From Streptomyces sindenensis (lineage in GTDB: Bacteria; Actinomycetota; Actinomycetes; Streptomycetales; Streptomycetaceae), in contig NZ_BMSG01000011.1 in NCBI RefSeq assembly GCF_014649035.1, positions 1-64,000 on the forward strand: DNA of 64,000 nucleotides, written 5' to 3'. Numbering within the stretch: the stretch's first letter is position 1; each line of letters starts with the position of its first letter. Both the position numbers and the translations under genes were made by a program. This document shows positions 54,093 to 62,907 of the stretch, piece after piece. The notes beneath the pieces are model-generated. The model was not told the DNA's origin, made no database searches, and saw nothing but the letters and a program-made list of their open reading frames with translations.

Positions 54093-54974
54093 TCAGTCGT
54101 CGCCGCTGAGAATCGCGACCAGGCGCAGCATCTCGATGTAGATCCACACCAGGGTCACGGTGAGGCCGAACGCGGCCAGCCACTCCTCCTCGCGGGGAGC
54201 GCCGTAGGCGATGCCGTCCTCGACCTGCTTGAAGTTCAGGGCGAGGATGGCCGCGCCGATGACGATGGCCACGATGCCGAACACGACACCGAGGGCGCCG
54301 CTGCGGAAGCCGAGGCCGTCACCGCCGCCGAACACGGCGAACAGGAGGTTGACCATCATCAGCAGCATGAAGCCGATGGCAGCCGCCATCACGAAGCCGT
54401 AGAAGCGGCGCGTGACCCGGATCAGCCCGGTGCGGTAGGCGATCAGCACACCGGCGAAGACCGCCATGGTGCCGAGCACCGCCTGCATCGCGGCGCCGGG
54501 GGCGACGTACATGCTGACGATGTTGCTGACGATGCCGAGGAAGACACCCTCGAACGCCGCGTAGGTCAGGATCAGCGCGGGCGAGGGCCGGCGCTTGAAC
54601 GAGTTGACCAGCGACAGCACGAAGCCGATGATCGCGGCGCCGATGGCCACGCCGTAGGCGCTGCCCAGGTTCGCCTGGTCGACCGGCATGATCCACCACG
54701 CGGCCGCGGCGGCCAGGATCACGGTGCCGAGCGTCATCGCCGTGCGCGTCACGACGCCGTCGATGGTCATCGCGTCGGTACGGGCGGGCGCCTGCGGGGC
54801 GCCGTGCATGTCCGTCTGCGCGTAGGGGTTGGTGGCGTACGGGTTGGCGGCGGTGCCCTGTGCGTACGGGTTGCCCGTCGCGGGGGCCCCGGCCTGCGGC
54901 GCCGCGTTGAAACCCGCGTGGCCGTTGTCGCGGCTGAACCCCCGTCGCGAGAAGACCGGGTTGCTGCTCCTCAT
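54093..54974 (-). CDS. Bax inhibitor-1/YccA-family membrane protein
   Basis: 293 residues. The N-terminal ~75 residues are Asn/Pro/Tyr/Ala-rich with NPYAQGTAANPYATNPYAQ-type repeats and face the cytoplasm. Seven membrane segments follow, with LILTYAAFEGVFLGIVSNI and the family-end pattern EEWLAAFGLTVTLVWIYIEMLRLV. Bacterial members are stress-related membrane proteins, some pH-sensitive calcium leak channels. GGAGG precedes ATG 54974. Confidence 0.88.
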   Translation of the reverse strand: MRSSNPVFSRRGFSRDNGHAGFNAAPQAGAPATGNPYAQGTAANPYATNPYAQTDMHGAPQAPARTDAMTIDGVVTRTAMTLGTVILAAAAAWWIMPVDQANLGSAYGVAIGAAIIGFVLSLVNSFKRRPSPALILTYAAFEGVFLGIVSNIVSMYVAPGAAMQAVLGTMAVFAGVLIAYRTGLIRVTRRFYGFVMAAAIGFMLLMMVNLLFAVFGGGDGLGFRSGALGVVFGIVAIVIGAAILALNFKQVEDGIAYGAPREEEWLAAFGLTVTLVWIYIEMLRLVAILSGDD

Positions 54975-55233
54975 CTCACTCCTCCATGGCCACACTGCGT
55001 GGCCTTGCCACAAGAGTAATGGGTAGGCAAAAGAATCACCCTAGCGCCCGGGGAGGATCTTTCCGGCATCCGTGATGGACCGCCCGGCAAAGACCGGGCC
55101 GGGTCCCGGAACGGTCTCCGGTCGCGGTCGGGGGGCGTGACGGTCAGGGTCCGGACGGTGCGGCGGCCGCCGTCCCGGGCGGTGCGCCGGTCACGGTGAG
55201 GGCCGTCCGGGTCACGCAGCGTGCGGCGCGTAG

Positions 55234-55316
55234 TGCCCGGAGCCGGACTCGAACCGGCACGCCCCCGAGGGGCAGCGAGGTTTAAGCTCGCCGTGTCTAC
55301 GTTCCACCATCCGGGC
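55234..55316 (-). tRNA. bldA: tRNA-Leu(UAA), bldA
   Basis: A class II tRNA folds on the minus strand: acceptor GCCCGGA with TCCGGGC, anticodon stem GCGAG/CTCGC around the loop CTTAAAC giving anticodon UAA, a long variable arm (GCCCC/GGGGC type), T arm GGTTCGAGTCC, and discriminator A. CCA is not encoded. It reads UUA leucine codons, which are rare in Streptomyces and concentrated in regulatory and secondary-metabolism genes. A UAA-anticodon tRNA-Leu is bldA by definition in this genus. Confidence 0.95.
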
Positions 55317-55398
55317 GTGCCGCGCGGCTCCGCGTCTGGCTACCGACCCTATCCGGGGCCATCCCTCGATCAGCGGAACAGTGGCGCGATGTTGTCCT

Positions 55399-55427
55399 AT
55401 TTTATTGACTGCTTGAGGGGTCGTCAG
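55399..55427 (-). promoter_or_regulatory. Promoter candidate for bldA
   Basis: On the minus strand CTGACG (55427-55422), 17 bases, TAAAAT (55404-55399). This fits a vegetative sigma-70-type promoter and would start transcription near 55392, about 75 bases before the mature tRNA. Confidence 0.6.
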
Positions 55428-55429
55428 CA

Positions 55430-55908
55430 CATCGGGCCGGGCTGACCACACGCCCCCGGCCGATCGCGGGCGGTGTGCGCGCCGCATCGGAATGACGGAA
55501 AGTCGCCGCACCCGTACGGCCCAACGCGCCAGGTCCCCGCCAGGCCTCGCCAGGGCGTACGCCACCCTCGGCCGCCGCCTCGCTCCGGCCCTGCGGCCGA
55601 CACCGCTCCGGGGCGGCCCGCGCGCCCTCGCGACCGGCCCCCGCCGCCACCCCCGCCCCCTCACGCTGGGTCACCGCCACGGGCGGCCGTAAGGCGGTCG
55701 CACGACTTTGCTCAGGGTCGATGTCATACCCGAGGAGGACGGATCCACGCCCGTGATGCGACTCAAGAGGGCCCCGGGAACGGGCATCGGGAGGGACGAC
55801 CGGAGGCGATCGAACCGTAAGGATGGAGTAAGTCCCCGAGGCATGGCGTCAGCGCCGTCGCATCACGGCCCCGGCCCCATCCGCATCACCCGAACCAGGA
55901 GCGTCCCA
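55430..55908. other. Non-coding gap between bldA and the ABC transporter
   Basis: About 480 bp with no gene, recognisable terminator or clear promoter. Open frames here lack ribosome sites and family resemblance. Confidence 0.5.
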
Positions 55909-56679
55909 GTGACCACCACCCCCACCGTTCACCGCGCCACCGCGGTGGCTGCCCGCGCCACGGAGCTGTCGAAGGTCTACGGCGAGGGCGAGACCCAGGT
56001 CGTCGCCCTGGACCGGGTGTCCGTGGACTTCCCGCAGGGCGAGTTCACCGCGATCATGGGCCCGTCGGGCTCCGGCAAGTCGACGCTGATGCACTGTGTC
56101 GCCGGGCTCGACAGCTTCAGCAGCGGCTCGGTGCGGATCGGCGAGACCGAGCTGTCCACGCTGAAGGACAAGCAGCTGACCCAGTTGCGCCGGGACAAGA
56201 TCGGCTTCATCTTCCAGGCGTTCAACCTGCTCCCGACGCTCACCGCGCTGGAGAACATCACCCTGCCGATGGACATCGCCGGCCGTAAGCCGGACGCCGA
56301 GTGGCTCCAGAAGGTCATCGACATGGTCGGTCTCTCGGAGCGGCTGAAGCACCGCCCCACCGAGCTCTCCGGCGGTCAGCAGCAGCGCGTCGCCGTGGCC
56401 CGCGCCCTGGCCGCCAAGCCAGAGATCATCTTCGGTGACGAGCCGACCGGAAACCTGGACTCCCGCTCCGGCGCCGAGGTGCTGGGCTTCCTGCGCAACT
56501 CGGTGCGCGAGCTGGGCCAGACCGTGGTGATGGTGACGCACGACCCGGTGGCCGCCTCCTACGCGGACCGGGTCATCTTCCTCGCGGACGGCGCGGTCGT
56601 CGACCAGATGATGCACCCGACCGCCGACGGCGTCCTCGACCGGATGAAGGCGTTCGACGCGAAGGGCCGCACCAGCTGA
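55909..56679 (+). CDS. MacB/LolD-type ABC transporter ATP-binding protein
   Basis: 256 residues. Walker A GPSGSGKSTLMH near residue 52, Q-loop FIFQAFNLLPTLTALENI, ABC signature LSGGQQQRVAVARAL, Walker B IIFGDEPTGNLDS and H-loop MVTHDPVAA. The pattern LSGGQQQR with EPTGNLD is that of MacB/LolD/FtsE-type exporters and mechanotransmitters. GTG 55909 has AGGAG 7 bases upstream. The permease gene follows after 119 bp. Confidence 0.94.
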   Translation: MTTTPTVHRATAVAARATELSKVYGEGETQVVALDRVSVDFPQGEFTAIMGPSGSGKSTLMHCVAGLDSFSSGSVRIGETELSTLKDKQLTQLRRDKIGFIFQAFNLLPTLTALENITLPMDIAGRKPDAEWLQKVIDMVGLSERLKHRPTELSGGQQQRVAVARALAAKPEIIFGDEPTGNLDSRSGAEVLGFLRNSVRELGQTVVMVTHDPVAASYADRVIFLADGAVVDQMMHPTADGVLDRMKAFDAKGRTS

Positions 56680-56798
56680 CGCCCGCGGCCGGTCACCGCG
56701 ACCGGCCGCCGCACGGCTGACGCGTACGGCCGCCCCACCCGGCCCCGTGCCCGCGCGCCCCCGCCCTCCCCTTCCGGAACCCATCCCAGGACACAGAC

Positions 56799-59330
56799 AT
56801 GTTCCGTACCGCCCTGCGCAATGTGCTCGCGCACAAGGCCAGGCTGCTGATGACCGTGCTCGCCGTCATGCTCGGCGTAGCGTTCGTCTCCGGCACGCTG
56901 GTCTTCACCGACACCCTCGGCAACGCCTTCCGCAACCAGTCCGCCAAGAGCTACGACAACGTCGCCGTCTCCATCGAGACGTTCGCCGGCGACGACGAGA
57001 AGACCCCCGGCATCGACGACGCCACCCTGGAGAAGATCCGGGGCCTGGACGGCGTCGCCTCCGCCACCGGCCGCGTCAGCGGCTTCGCCGGGGTCGCCGA
57101 CCCCGACGGCAAGCTGATCGGCAACGGCTGGTCCAACACGGGTGCGAACTTCTCCCCCGGCAAGGACGGCAAGGACATCCAGTACGACTTCACCGAGGGC
57201 TCGGGCCCGGTGAAGAACGGCTCGGTCGCGCTCGACAAGGACACCGCGAGCAAGGGCGAGTACAAGGTCGGCGACCCGGTGCGGGTCGCGACCAACGGCC
57301 CGGTGAAGGAGTACACCCTCTCGGGGATCTTCACCACCGAGGACGGCGCGGTCAACGCGGGCGGCAGCCTCGTGCTGTTCGACACCCCGACCGCCCAGAA
57401 GCTCTACCTGAAGCCCGGTGTCTTCCAGAACGCCACGGTCAGCGCCGCGGCCGGGGTCTCCGACCAGAAGCTGCTGGACGAGGTCGAGCCGCTGCTGCCG
57501 AAGGACGCCACCGCGCAGACCGGCAAGGCGCTCGCCGACCAGCAGGCCAAGGACATCGAGTCCGGCCTGACCAGCCTCAACACCATGCTGCTGGCCTTCG
57601 CGGGCATCGCGCTGTTCGTCGGCATCTTCCTCATCGCCAACACCTTCACGATGCTGATCGCCCAGCGGACCCGTGAGCTGGCCCTGATGCGCGCCATCGG
57701 CGCCACCCGCCGCCAGGTGAAGCGCTCGGTGCTGCTGGAGGCCGCCTTCGTCGGCACCCTCGCCTCGGTCATCGGCTTCCTCCTCGGTCTCGGCCTCGCC
57801 ACCGGTCTGCGCTCCGCGATGGGCCTGCTGGGCGGCAAGATCCCGGCCGGTCCGCTGATCGTCTCGCCCACCGCCGTCGTCTCCGCCTTCGCGGTCGGCA
57901 TCCTGATCACCGTGCTGGCCGCCTGGCTGCCCGCCCGCCGGGCCGCGAAGATCGCCCCGGTCGCCGCGATGAGCAGCGTCCACGCCACCGCCTCCGTCAA
58001 GTCCCTGGTCGTACGGAACTCGATCGGCGGCGTGATCACCCTGCTCGGCTCCGCCGGCATCGTCGGCGGTGCCGCGACCGGCGGCACCTCCGGCCGGCAG
58101 CTGGTCGCCGCGGGCGCGTTCTTCGCCCTGATCGGCGTCATCATCCTGATCCCGCTGCTCTCCCGCCCGGTGATCGCGCTGGTCCGGCCGCTGCTGAAGA
58201 AGGTCTTCGGCGTCTCCGGGAAGCTGGCCTCGCAGAACGCGGTCCGCAACCCGCGGCGCACCGGAGCCACCGCCTCCGCGCTGGCCATCGGACTGACCCT
58301 GGTCACCGGCATCTCGGTGCTCGGCGTCACGCTCGGCCAGGCCATCGACAAGATGACCACGGACAACATCAAGGCCGACTACATGGTCACGATGGCCAGC
58401 GGCGGCTCGCTGGACGAGTCCGCGCTCACGGCCCTGTCGAAGGCCGACGGCGTCACCGCGCTCTCCCCGCAGCAGGCGGCCTGGTTCGAGGTCGACGGTG
58501 AGTACCAGTCGGCCTCCGGAGTCACCCCGGGCGACGTGGAGAAGGTCTTCTCGCTGACCACCGAGTCCGGTTCGCTGGCCTCGCTCAAGGACGGCCAGGT
58601 CGCGGTCGGCTCCAAGACCGCGAAGTCGAACGGCTGGAAGACCGGCGACACCCTCCCGGTGAAGTTCGACGACGACAAGAAGGGCGAGCTGACGGTCGGG
58701 GCGACCTACGAGGAGAACGAGTTCCTCTCGCCCTTCCTGATCCCGAAGGCACTGGCCGACCAGCACAGCGCCTCCACCCGCCCCGAGATCCGCGAGATCT
58801 GGATCAAGACGGACGGCGGCGCGAGCAAGGCCAACGAGCAGTCCATCGTGAACGCGCTCGGCGACAACCCGGCGATGAGCATCATGGACCGGCAGGACAT
58901 CCGTGACATGTTCGGCGGCTTCGTCAACACCGCCCTGAACATCATGTACGGGCTGCTCGCCATGGCCCTGCTGATCGCGGTCCTCGGGGTCGTCAACACC
59001 CTCGCGATGTCGGTGTTCGAGCGGCAGCAGGAGATCGGCATGCTCCGCGCGATCGGTCTCGACCGGGGCCGCGTCAAGCGGATGATCCGTCTGGAGGCCG
59101 TCGTCATCTCGGTCTTCGGCGCGGTGATCGGGGTCGGCCTCGGGGTCTTCCTCGGCTGGGCGATCGGCCGGACCCTGTCCGCCGACATCCCCGGCTACGC
59201 CCTGGTCATCCCGTGGGACCGGCTCGGCATCTTCCTGCTCCTGGCCGGCCTCGTGGGCGTCCTCGCCTCGCTGTGGCCCGCCCGCAGCGCCGCGAAGCTC
59301 AACATGCTGACGGCGATCAAGACGGAGTAG
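56799..59330 (+). CDS. FtsX-like ABC transporter permease
   Basis: 843 residues. An N-terminal membrane helix, a large extracellular domain (about 45-250), three membrane helices forming an FtsX domain (about 255-385, with AIGATRRQVKRSVLLEA), a further helix set (about 400-460), a second extracellular region (about 515-690), and a second FtsX domain (about 710-840, with MLRAIGLDRGRVKRMIRLEA). This double-FtsX layout is that of actinobacterial MacB-type permeases. It works with the ATPase upstream, but the cargo is unknown. Confidence 0.92.
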   Translation: MFRTALRNVLAHKARLLMTVLAVMLGVAFVSGTLVFTDTLGNAFRNQSAKSYDNVAVSIETFAGDDEKTPGIDDATLEKIRGLDGVASATGRVSGFAGVADPDGKLIGNGWSNTGANFSPGKDGKDIQYDFTEGSGPVKNGSVALDKDTASKGEYKVGDPVRVATNGPVKEYTLSGIFTTEDGAVNAGGSLVLFDTPTAQKLYLKPGVFQNATVSAAAGVSDQKLLDEVEPLLPKDATAQTGKALADQQAKDIESGLTSLNTMLLAFAGIALFVGIFLIANTFTMLIAQRTRELALMRAIGATRRQVKRSVLLEAAFVGTLASVIGFLLGLGLATGLRSAMGLLGGKIPAGPLIVSPTAVVSAFAVGILITVLAAWLPARRAAKIAPVAAMSSVHATASVKSLVVRNSIGGVITLLGSAGIVGGAATGGTSGRQLVAAGAFFALIGVIILIPLLSRPVIALVRPLLKKVFGVSGKLASQNAVRNPRRTGATASALAIGLTLVTGISVLGVTLGQAIDKMTTDNIKADYMVTMASGGSLDESALTALSKADGVTALSPQQAAWFEVDGEYQSASGVTPGDVEKVFSLTTESGSLASLKDGQVAVGSKTAKSNGWKTGDTLPVKFDDDKKGELTVGATYEENEFLSPFLIPKALADQHSASTRPEIREIWIKTDGGASKANEQSIVNALGDNPAMSIMDRQDIRDMFGGFVNTALNIMYGLLAMALLIAVLGVVNTLAMSVFERQQEIGMLRAIGLDRGRVKRMIRLEAVVISVFGAVIGVGLGVFLGWAIGRTLSADIPGYALVIPWDRLGIFLLLAGLVGVLASLWPARSAAKLNMLTAIKTE

Positions 59331-59364
59331 CCCGGGGCCCCGGGCCGGGGACGCAGGGGACGGA

Positions 59365-59406
59365 GAGGGGCCGGTGCACCGCTGGGGAGCGGAGCACCGG
59401 CCCCTC
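59365..59406. terminator. Terminator between convergent permease and methyltransferase genes
   Basis: A perfect 13-bp stem (59365-59377 with 59394-59406) with a 16-base loop, between the two stop codons. Confidence 0.8.
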
Positions 59407-59429
59407 GCCCGTGCTCGTACGCGTACGGG

Positions 59430-60749
59430 TCAGGCGGCCCCCTGCGCGTCCTCGGCGGTCTCCGTCCACGCACGGGTGCGCAGCGGCAGCCGGGAGCCGC
59501 CGCCGTCCAGCGGGCGCACCGCGAGGATCTGGTTGACGCCGATCTTGTTGTGCTCGAAGGAGAGGGCCGAGGCGGCCATGTACAGCCGCCAGACCCTGGC
59601 CCGGCCCGGGGAGGTGGCGCGTACCGCCTGCTCCCAGTGCCGCTCCAGGTTGGCCACCCACTGGCGCAGGGTCAGCGCGTAGTGCTCGCGCAGCGCCTCG
59701 ACGTCCCGGGCCTCGAAACCGGCCTCCTCCAGGGTGGCCAGGGTGCGGCCGACCGGGGCCAGTTCGCCGTCGGGGAAGACGTAGGCGTCGATGAACGCGT
59801 CGATGCGGTAGGCGTCCTCGTCCTTCTCGGGGCGGCGGGCGATCTGGTGGTTCAGGAGGCGGCCGCCGGGCTTGAGGAGGGCGTAGAGGTCATCGGCGTA
59901 CTCGCGGTAGCCGACCGATCCGACGTGCTCGGCCATGCCGATCGAGGAGATCGCGTCGTACGGGCCGTCGTGGACGTCCCGGTAGTCCTGGACGCGGATC
60001 TCGATCCGGTCGGTCAGGCCCTCCTCCGCGATGCGCTTGCGGGCGTGGGTGGCCTGTTCCCGGGAGAGGGTGATGCCGGTGACCTGCGCCCCGTAGTGGC
60101 GGGCGGCGTGGACGGCCATCGAGCCCCAGCCGCAGCCGACGTCCAGGAGCCGGTCGCCCTCCTTCAGGCCGAGCTTGCGGCAGACCAGGTCGAGCTTGTC
60201 GCGCTGGGCGTCCTCCAAGGTGGAGCCGTCCTGCCAGTAGGCGCAGGAGTAGACCATGGAGGGGCCGAGGACCAGGGCGTAGAAGTCGTTGCCGACGTCG
60301 TAGTGGTGGCTGATGGCCTCCTTGTCGCGGCGTCTGGTGTGCAGCGGGCCGGTGCGGCGGCGTACCTCCTCCGCGGGCGGGGCGGGCGGCGGCCAGGGCC
60401 TGGCGAGGTCGAGGAGGCCGCGGGCGAAGGCGCGGACCTTGGGGTCGCGGACCGGGTGGACGGCGTCCTTGGCGTCGGCGCCGCGGTCCCAGAGCAGCCC
60501 GGCGATCCGGCCGAGCACCTCGTACAGGTCGCCGTCGACGTCGATCTCCCCGGCCACCCAGGCACGGGCCAGGCCCAGTTCGCCGGGCTTCCACAGGATC
60601 CGGCGCAGGGCGCGGCGGTGGCGGATCACGAGGGCCGGGGCGTCGGGCGGCCCCGACTCGCTGCCGTCCCAGGCCCGGATCCGGACCGGCAGGGGTTCCG
60701 AGAGCAGCTCTTCGGCGAGAGCGGTCAGCCGCGACGCGGCGTCTGCCAT
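59430..60749 (-). CDS. Cyclopropane-fatty-acid synthase-like methyltransferase
   Basis: 439 residues. The domain pattern of CFA synthases is present: KEAISHHYDVGNDFYALVLGPSMVYSCAYW, the SAM motif LLDVGCGWGSMAVHAARHYGAQVTGITLSREQ, and SIGMAEHVGSVGYREYADD, ending in EHYALTLRQWVANLE. It methylates the double bond of membrane phospholipid acyl chains, either to a cyclopropane ring or to a methyl branch. ATG 60749 follows GGAGGT. Confidence 0.9.
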   Translation of the reverse strand: MADAASRLTALAEELLSEPLPVRIRAWDGSESGPPDAPALVIRHRRALRRILWKPGELGLARAWVAGEIDVDGDLYEVLGRIAGLLWDRGADAKDAVHPVRDPKVRAFARGLLDLARPWPPPAPPAEEVRRRTGPLHTRRRDKEAISHHYDVGNDFYALVLGPSMVYSCAYWQDGSTLEDAQRDKLDLVCRKLGLKEGDRLLDVGCGWGSMAVHAARHYGAQVTGITLSREQATHARKRIAEEGLTDRIEIRVQDYRDVHDGPYDAISSIGMAEHVGSVGYREYADDLYALLKPGGRLLNHQIARRPEKDEDAYRIDAFIDAYVFPDGELAPVGRTLATLEEAGFEARDVEALREHYALTLRQWVANLERHWEQAVRATSPGRARVWRLYMAASALSFEHNKIGVNQILAVRPLDGGGSRLPLRTRAWTETAEDAQGAA

Positions 60750-61010
60750 GGCGCACACCTCCGTGGTGTTTCCCCGACAAGCACAGCAAGCACAAGCTCG
60801 ACAAGCACGAGCAACAGACATGCCCGTAGCCCCGCCACGACACCCCGGGCGCCGTCGCGAGGTACACCTGTGTCAACTCTTCCCGCACACTCCGTCATCC
60901 CGCTACCGGGCAACACATGGGCAAAGAACGTGTACGCCCCACCCGCATCGGCGGGGCCGGGCCACCGGCGCCCGCCGGGCCCCGGCCCGGATCCGCGCCC
61001 GGGTACGCCG

Positions 61011-61048
61011 AAGGGGCCGTCCGCACCACGGATGGCGGACGGCCCCTT
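61011..61048 (-). terminator. Terminator of the NADH dehydrogenase gene
   Basis: A perfect 14-bp stem (61011-61024 with 61035-61048) with a 10-base loop, 45 bp beyond the leftward stop. Confidence 0.82.
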
Positions 61049-61093
61049 CGGGCGTCGTACGGGGCGCTCCTCGCGGAGCGGGTCACCGGAGGG

Positions 61094-62479
61094 TCAGGAG
61101 GCCTTGGCCTTCTCGCCCTCGGGCTTGGCGGCGGCCGGAGCCGGGGTCGGCTTGGCGGCCTCGTAGAACTCCTCGCGCGGCGTCTCCATGGCGCCGAGCG
61201 AGACGACCTCGCGCTTGAGGAACACCGCCAGCGTCCAGTCGGCGAAGACCCGGATCTTGCGGTTCCAGGTCGGCATGGCCATACCGTGGTAGCCACGGTG
61301 CATGTACCAGGCGAGACGGCCCTTGAGCTTGATCTTGACCTTGCCCATGACGATCATCGCGACGCCCTTGTGCAGGCCGAGACCGGCGACCGCACCCTTG
61401 TTGGCGTGGCTGTACTCCTTCTGCGGGAAGCCCCGCATGCCGGAGATCACGTTGTCGCCGAGGACCTTCGCCTGACGCAGCGCGTGCTGGGCGTTGGGCG
61501 GGCACCAGGCGTTCGGGTTGCCGGCGCGGCGGCCGACCATGTCCGGCACCTGGGCGTTGTCGCCCGCGGCCCAGATGTAGTCGGTGCCCTGCACCTGGAG
61601 CTTCTCGGAGGTGTCCACGTGGCCGCGGGGGCCGAGCGGCAGGCCGAAGCGGGCCAGCGCCGGGTTCGGCTTCACACCGGCGGTCCACACGATGGTGCTG
61701 GAGTCGACCTCCAGGCCGTTCTTCAGGACCACGTGGCCGTCGACGCAGGAGTCCATCGAGGTGGAGAGGTAGATCTCCACGCCGCGGCTCTCCAGGTGCT
61801 CCTTGCCGTAGGCGCCCAGCTTCGGGCCGACCTCGGGAAGGATCTTGTCGGCGGCGTCGACGAGGATGAAGCGCATGTCCTCGCGCTTCACGTTGGTGTA
61901 GTACTTCGCCGCGTCGCGGGCCATGTCCTCGACCTCGCCGATGGTCTCCGCACCGGCGAACCCGCCGCCCACGAAGACGAACGTCAGCGCCTTGCGGCGG
62001 ACGTCCTCGTCGGTCGTGGAGTCTGCCTTGTCCAGCTGCTCCAGGACGTGGTTGCGCAGGCCGATGGACTCCTCGATGCCCTTCATGCCGATGCCCTGCT
62101 CGGCGAGGCCGGGGATCGGGAAGGTGCGGGAGACCGCGCCCATCGCGATGACCAGGTAGTCGAAGGGCAGCTCGTAGGCCTCGCCGACGAGCGGCGCGAC
62201 CGTGGCGACCTTGCGGTCCTGATCGATGGTCGTGACACGACCGGTGAGAACCTCAGCCTTGGGCAGCACGCGTCGCAGCGGGACGACGACATGCCGAGGC
62301 GAGATGCTGCCGGCGGCAGCTTCGGGGAGGAAGGGCTGGTACGTCATGTACGACCGCGGGTCGACGACCGTGACGGTCGCCTCTCCGTATCGCATCTTCT
62401 TCAGAATGCGACGAGCTGCGTACAGGCCTACGTACCCACCGCCTACAACGAGGATCCTGGGACGCTCCGTGGTGCTCAT
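61094..62479 (-). CDS. ndh: Type II NADH dehydrogenase
   Basis: 461 residues. FAD-binding ILVVGGGYVGLYAARRI at the start, DPRSYMTYQPFLPEAAAG, NADH-binding FVFVGGGFAGAETIGEVE near residue 175, and IWAAGDNAQVP near 300. A C-terminal hydrophobic/amphipathic part (IRVFADWTLAVFL) binds the membrane face. It transfers electrons from NADH to menaquinone without pumping protons. An 18-bp near-palindrome matching the Rex operator lies 35-52 bp upstream of ATG 62479, so NADH/NAD+ control is likely. Confidence 0.92.
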   Translation of the reverse strand: MSTTERPRILVVGGGYVGLYAARRILKKMRYGEATVTVVDPRSYMTYQPFLPEAAAGSISPRHVVVPLRRVLPKAEVLTGRVTTIDQDRKVATVAPLVGEAYELPFDYLVIAMGAVSRTFPIPGLAEQGIGMKGIEESIGLRNHVLEQLDKADSTTDEDVRRKALTFVFVGGGFAGAETIGEVEDMARDAAKYYTNVKREDMRFILVDAADKILPEVGPKLGAYGKEHLESRGVEIYLSTSMDSCVDGHVVLKNGLEVDSSTIVWTAGVKPNPALARFGLPLGPRGHVDTSEKLQVQGTDYIWAAGDNAQVPDMVGRRAGNPNAWCPPNAQHALRQAKVLGDNVISGMRGFPQKEYSHANKGAVAGLGLHKGVAMIVMGKVKIKLKGRLAWYMHRGYHGMAMPTWNRKIRVFADWTLAVFLKREVVSLGAMETPREEFYEAAKPTPAPAAAKPEGEKAKAS

Positions 62480-62513
62480 GCCATCGAGTATCCACCCCGC
62501 CCCAGGGGGGTGC

Positions 62514-62531
62514 TCGTGAGCCCCTTCACAA
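62514..62531. promoter_or_regulatory. Rex-type operator upstream of ndh
   Basis: TCGTGAGCCCCTTCACAA; read on the gene strand TTGTGAA-GGGG-CTCACGA, which differs from the Rex consensus TTGTGAANNNNTTCACAA at two positions. Streptomyces Rex senses NADH/NAD+ and controls respiratory genes. Confidence 0.75.
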
Positions 62532-62838
62532 GGATTGACCGACCCTCTGCTACACTTCGCCGCCCACGTGACCCAGGTCATGGGCACGAAAGGGAACCAC
62601 TACACCGCGGGAAACGTTGTTCACCGCTTGTGAGCTGGCCCTTGGCCCTTCGGCCGGGGCGAACCACCGCCCCTCTCCCCTCGGGCGCACCACCCCCGAA
62701 ACGCGTCCGCCGCACTCCGCCACGGCCCCGCGGGCGCCCCGGAAGGGCGTACGGGGCGGGAACCGCGGCCGACAGGGCCGAAATCCTTGTGAAGAAGTTC
62801 ACGAACTTTCTCGCGGCACACCCCGGAAGGGGGCCGCG
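62532..62838. other. Non-coding gap upstream of ndh
   Basis: No gene. The part next to the Rex-like site must contain the ndh promoter on the minus strand, though I see no clear -35/-10 pair. The remainder is GC-rich without a recognisable element. Confidence 0.5.
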
Positions 62839-62868
62839 GAGCCGCCCACCGAAGCCGGTGGGCGGCTC
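62839..62868 (-). terminator. Hairpin after the Ppx/GppA gene
   Basis: A perfect 13-bp stem (62839-62851 with 62856-62868) and a 4-base loop, 39 bp beyond the leftward stop. There is no T run. Confidence 0.65.
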
Positions 62869-62907
62869 AAAGGTGCAGGGTACGAAGCGATTGAGCGGCG
62901 CTGCCGG

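Noticed and set aside
55473..55820. Possible genes between bldA and the ABC transporter
   Set aside because: Frames are Arg/Pro-rich, overlap one another and lack ribosome sites and recognisable domains.
56559..58766. 735-codon frame antisense to the ABC permease
   Set aside because: It is a GC-skew shadow: low-complexity Gly/Arg/Asp/Glu composition, no motifs, opposite to a gene with clear FtsX domains.
62602..62640. Second Rex site (TTCAC...TGTGA)
   Set aside because: The half-sites are in the outward order, not TGTGA...TCACA, so they do not match the Rex operator.
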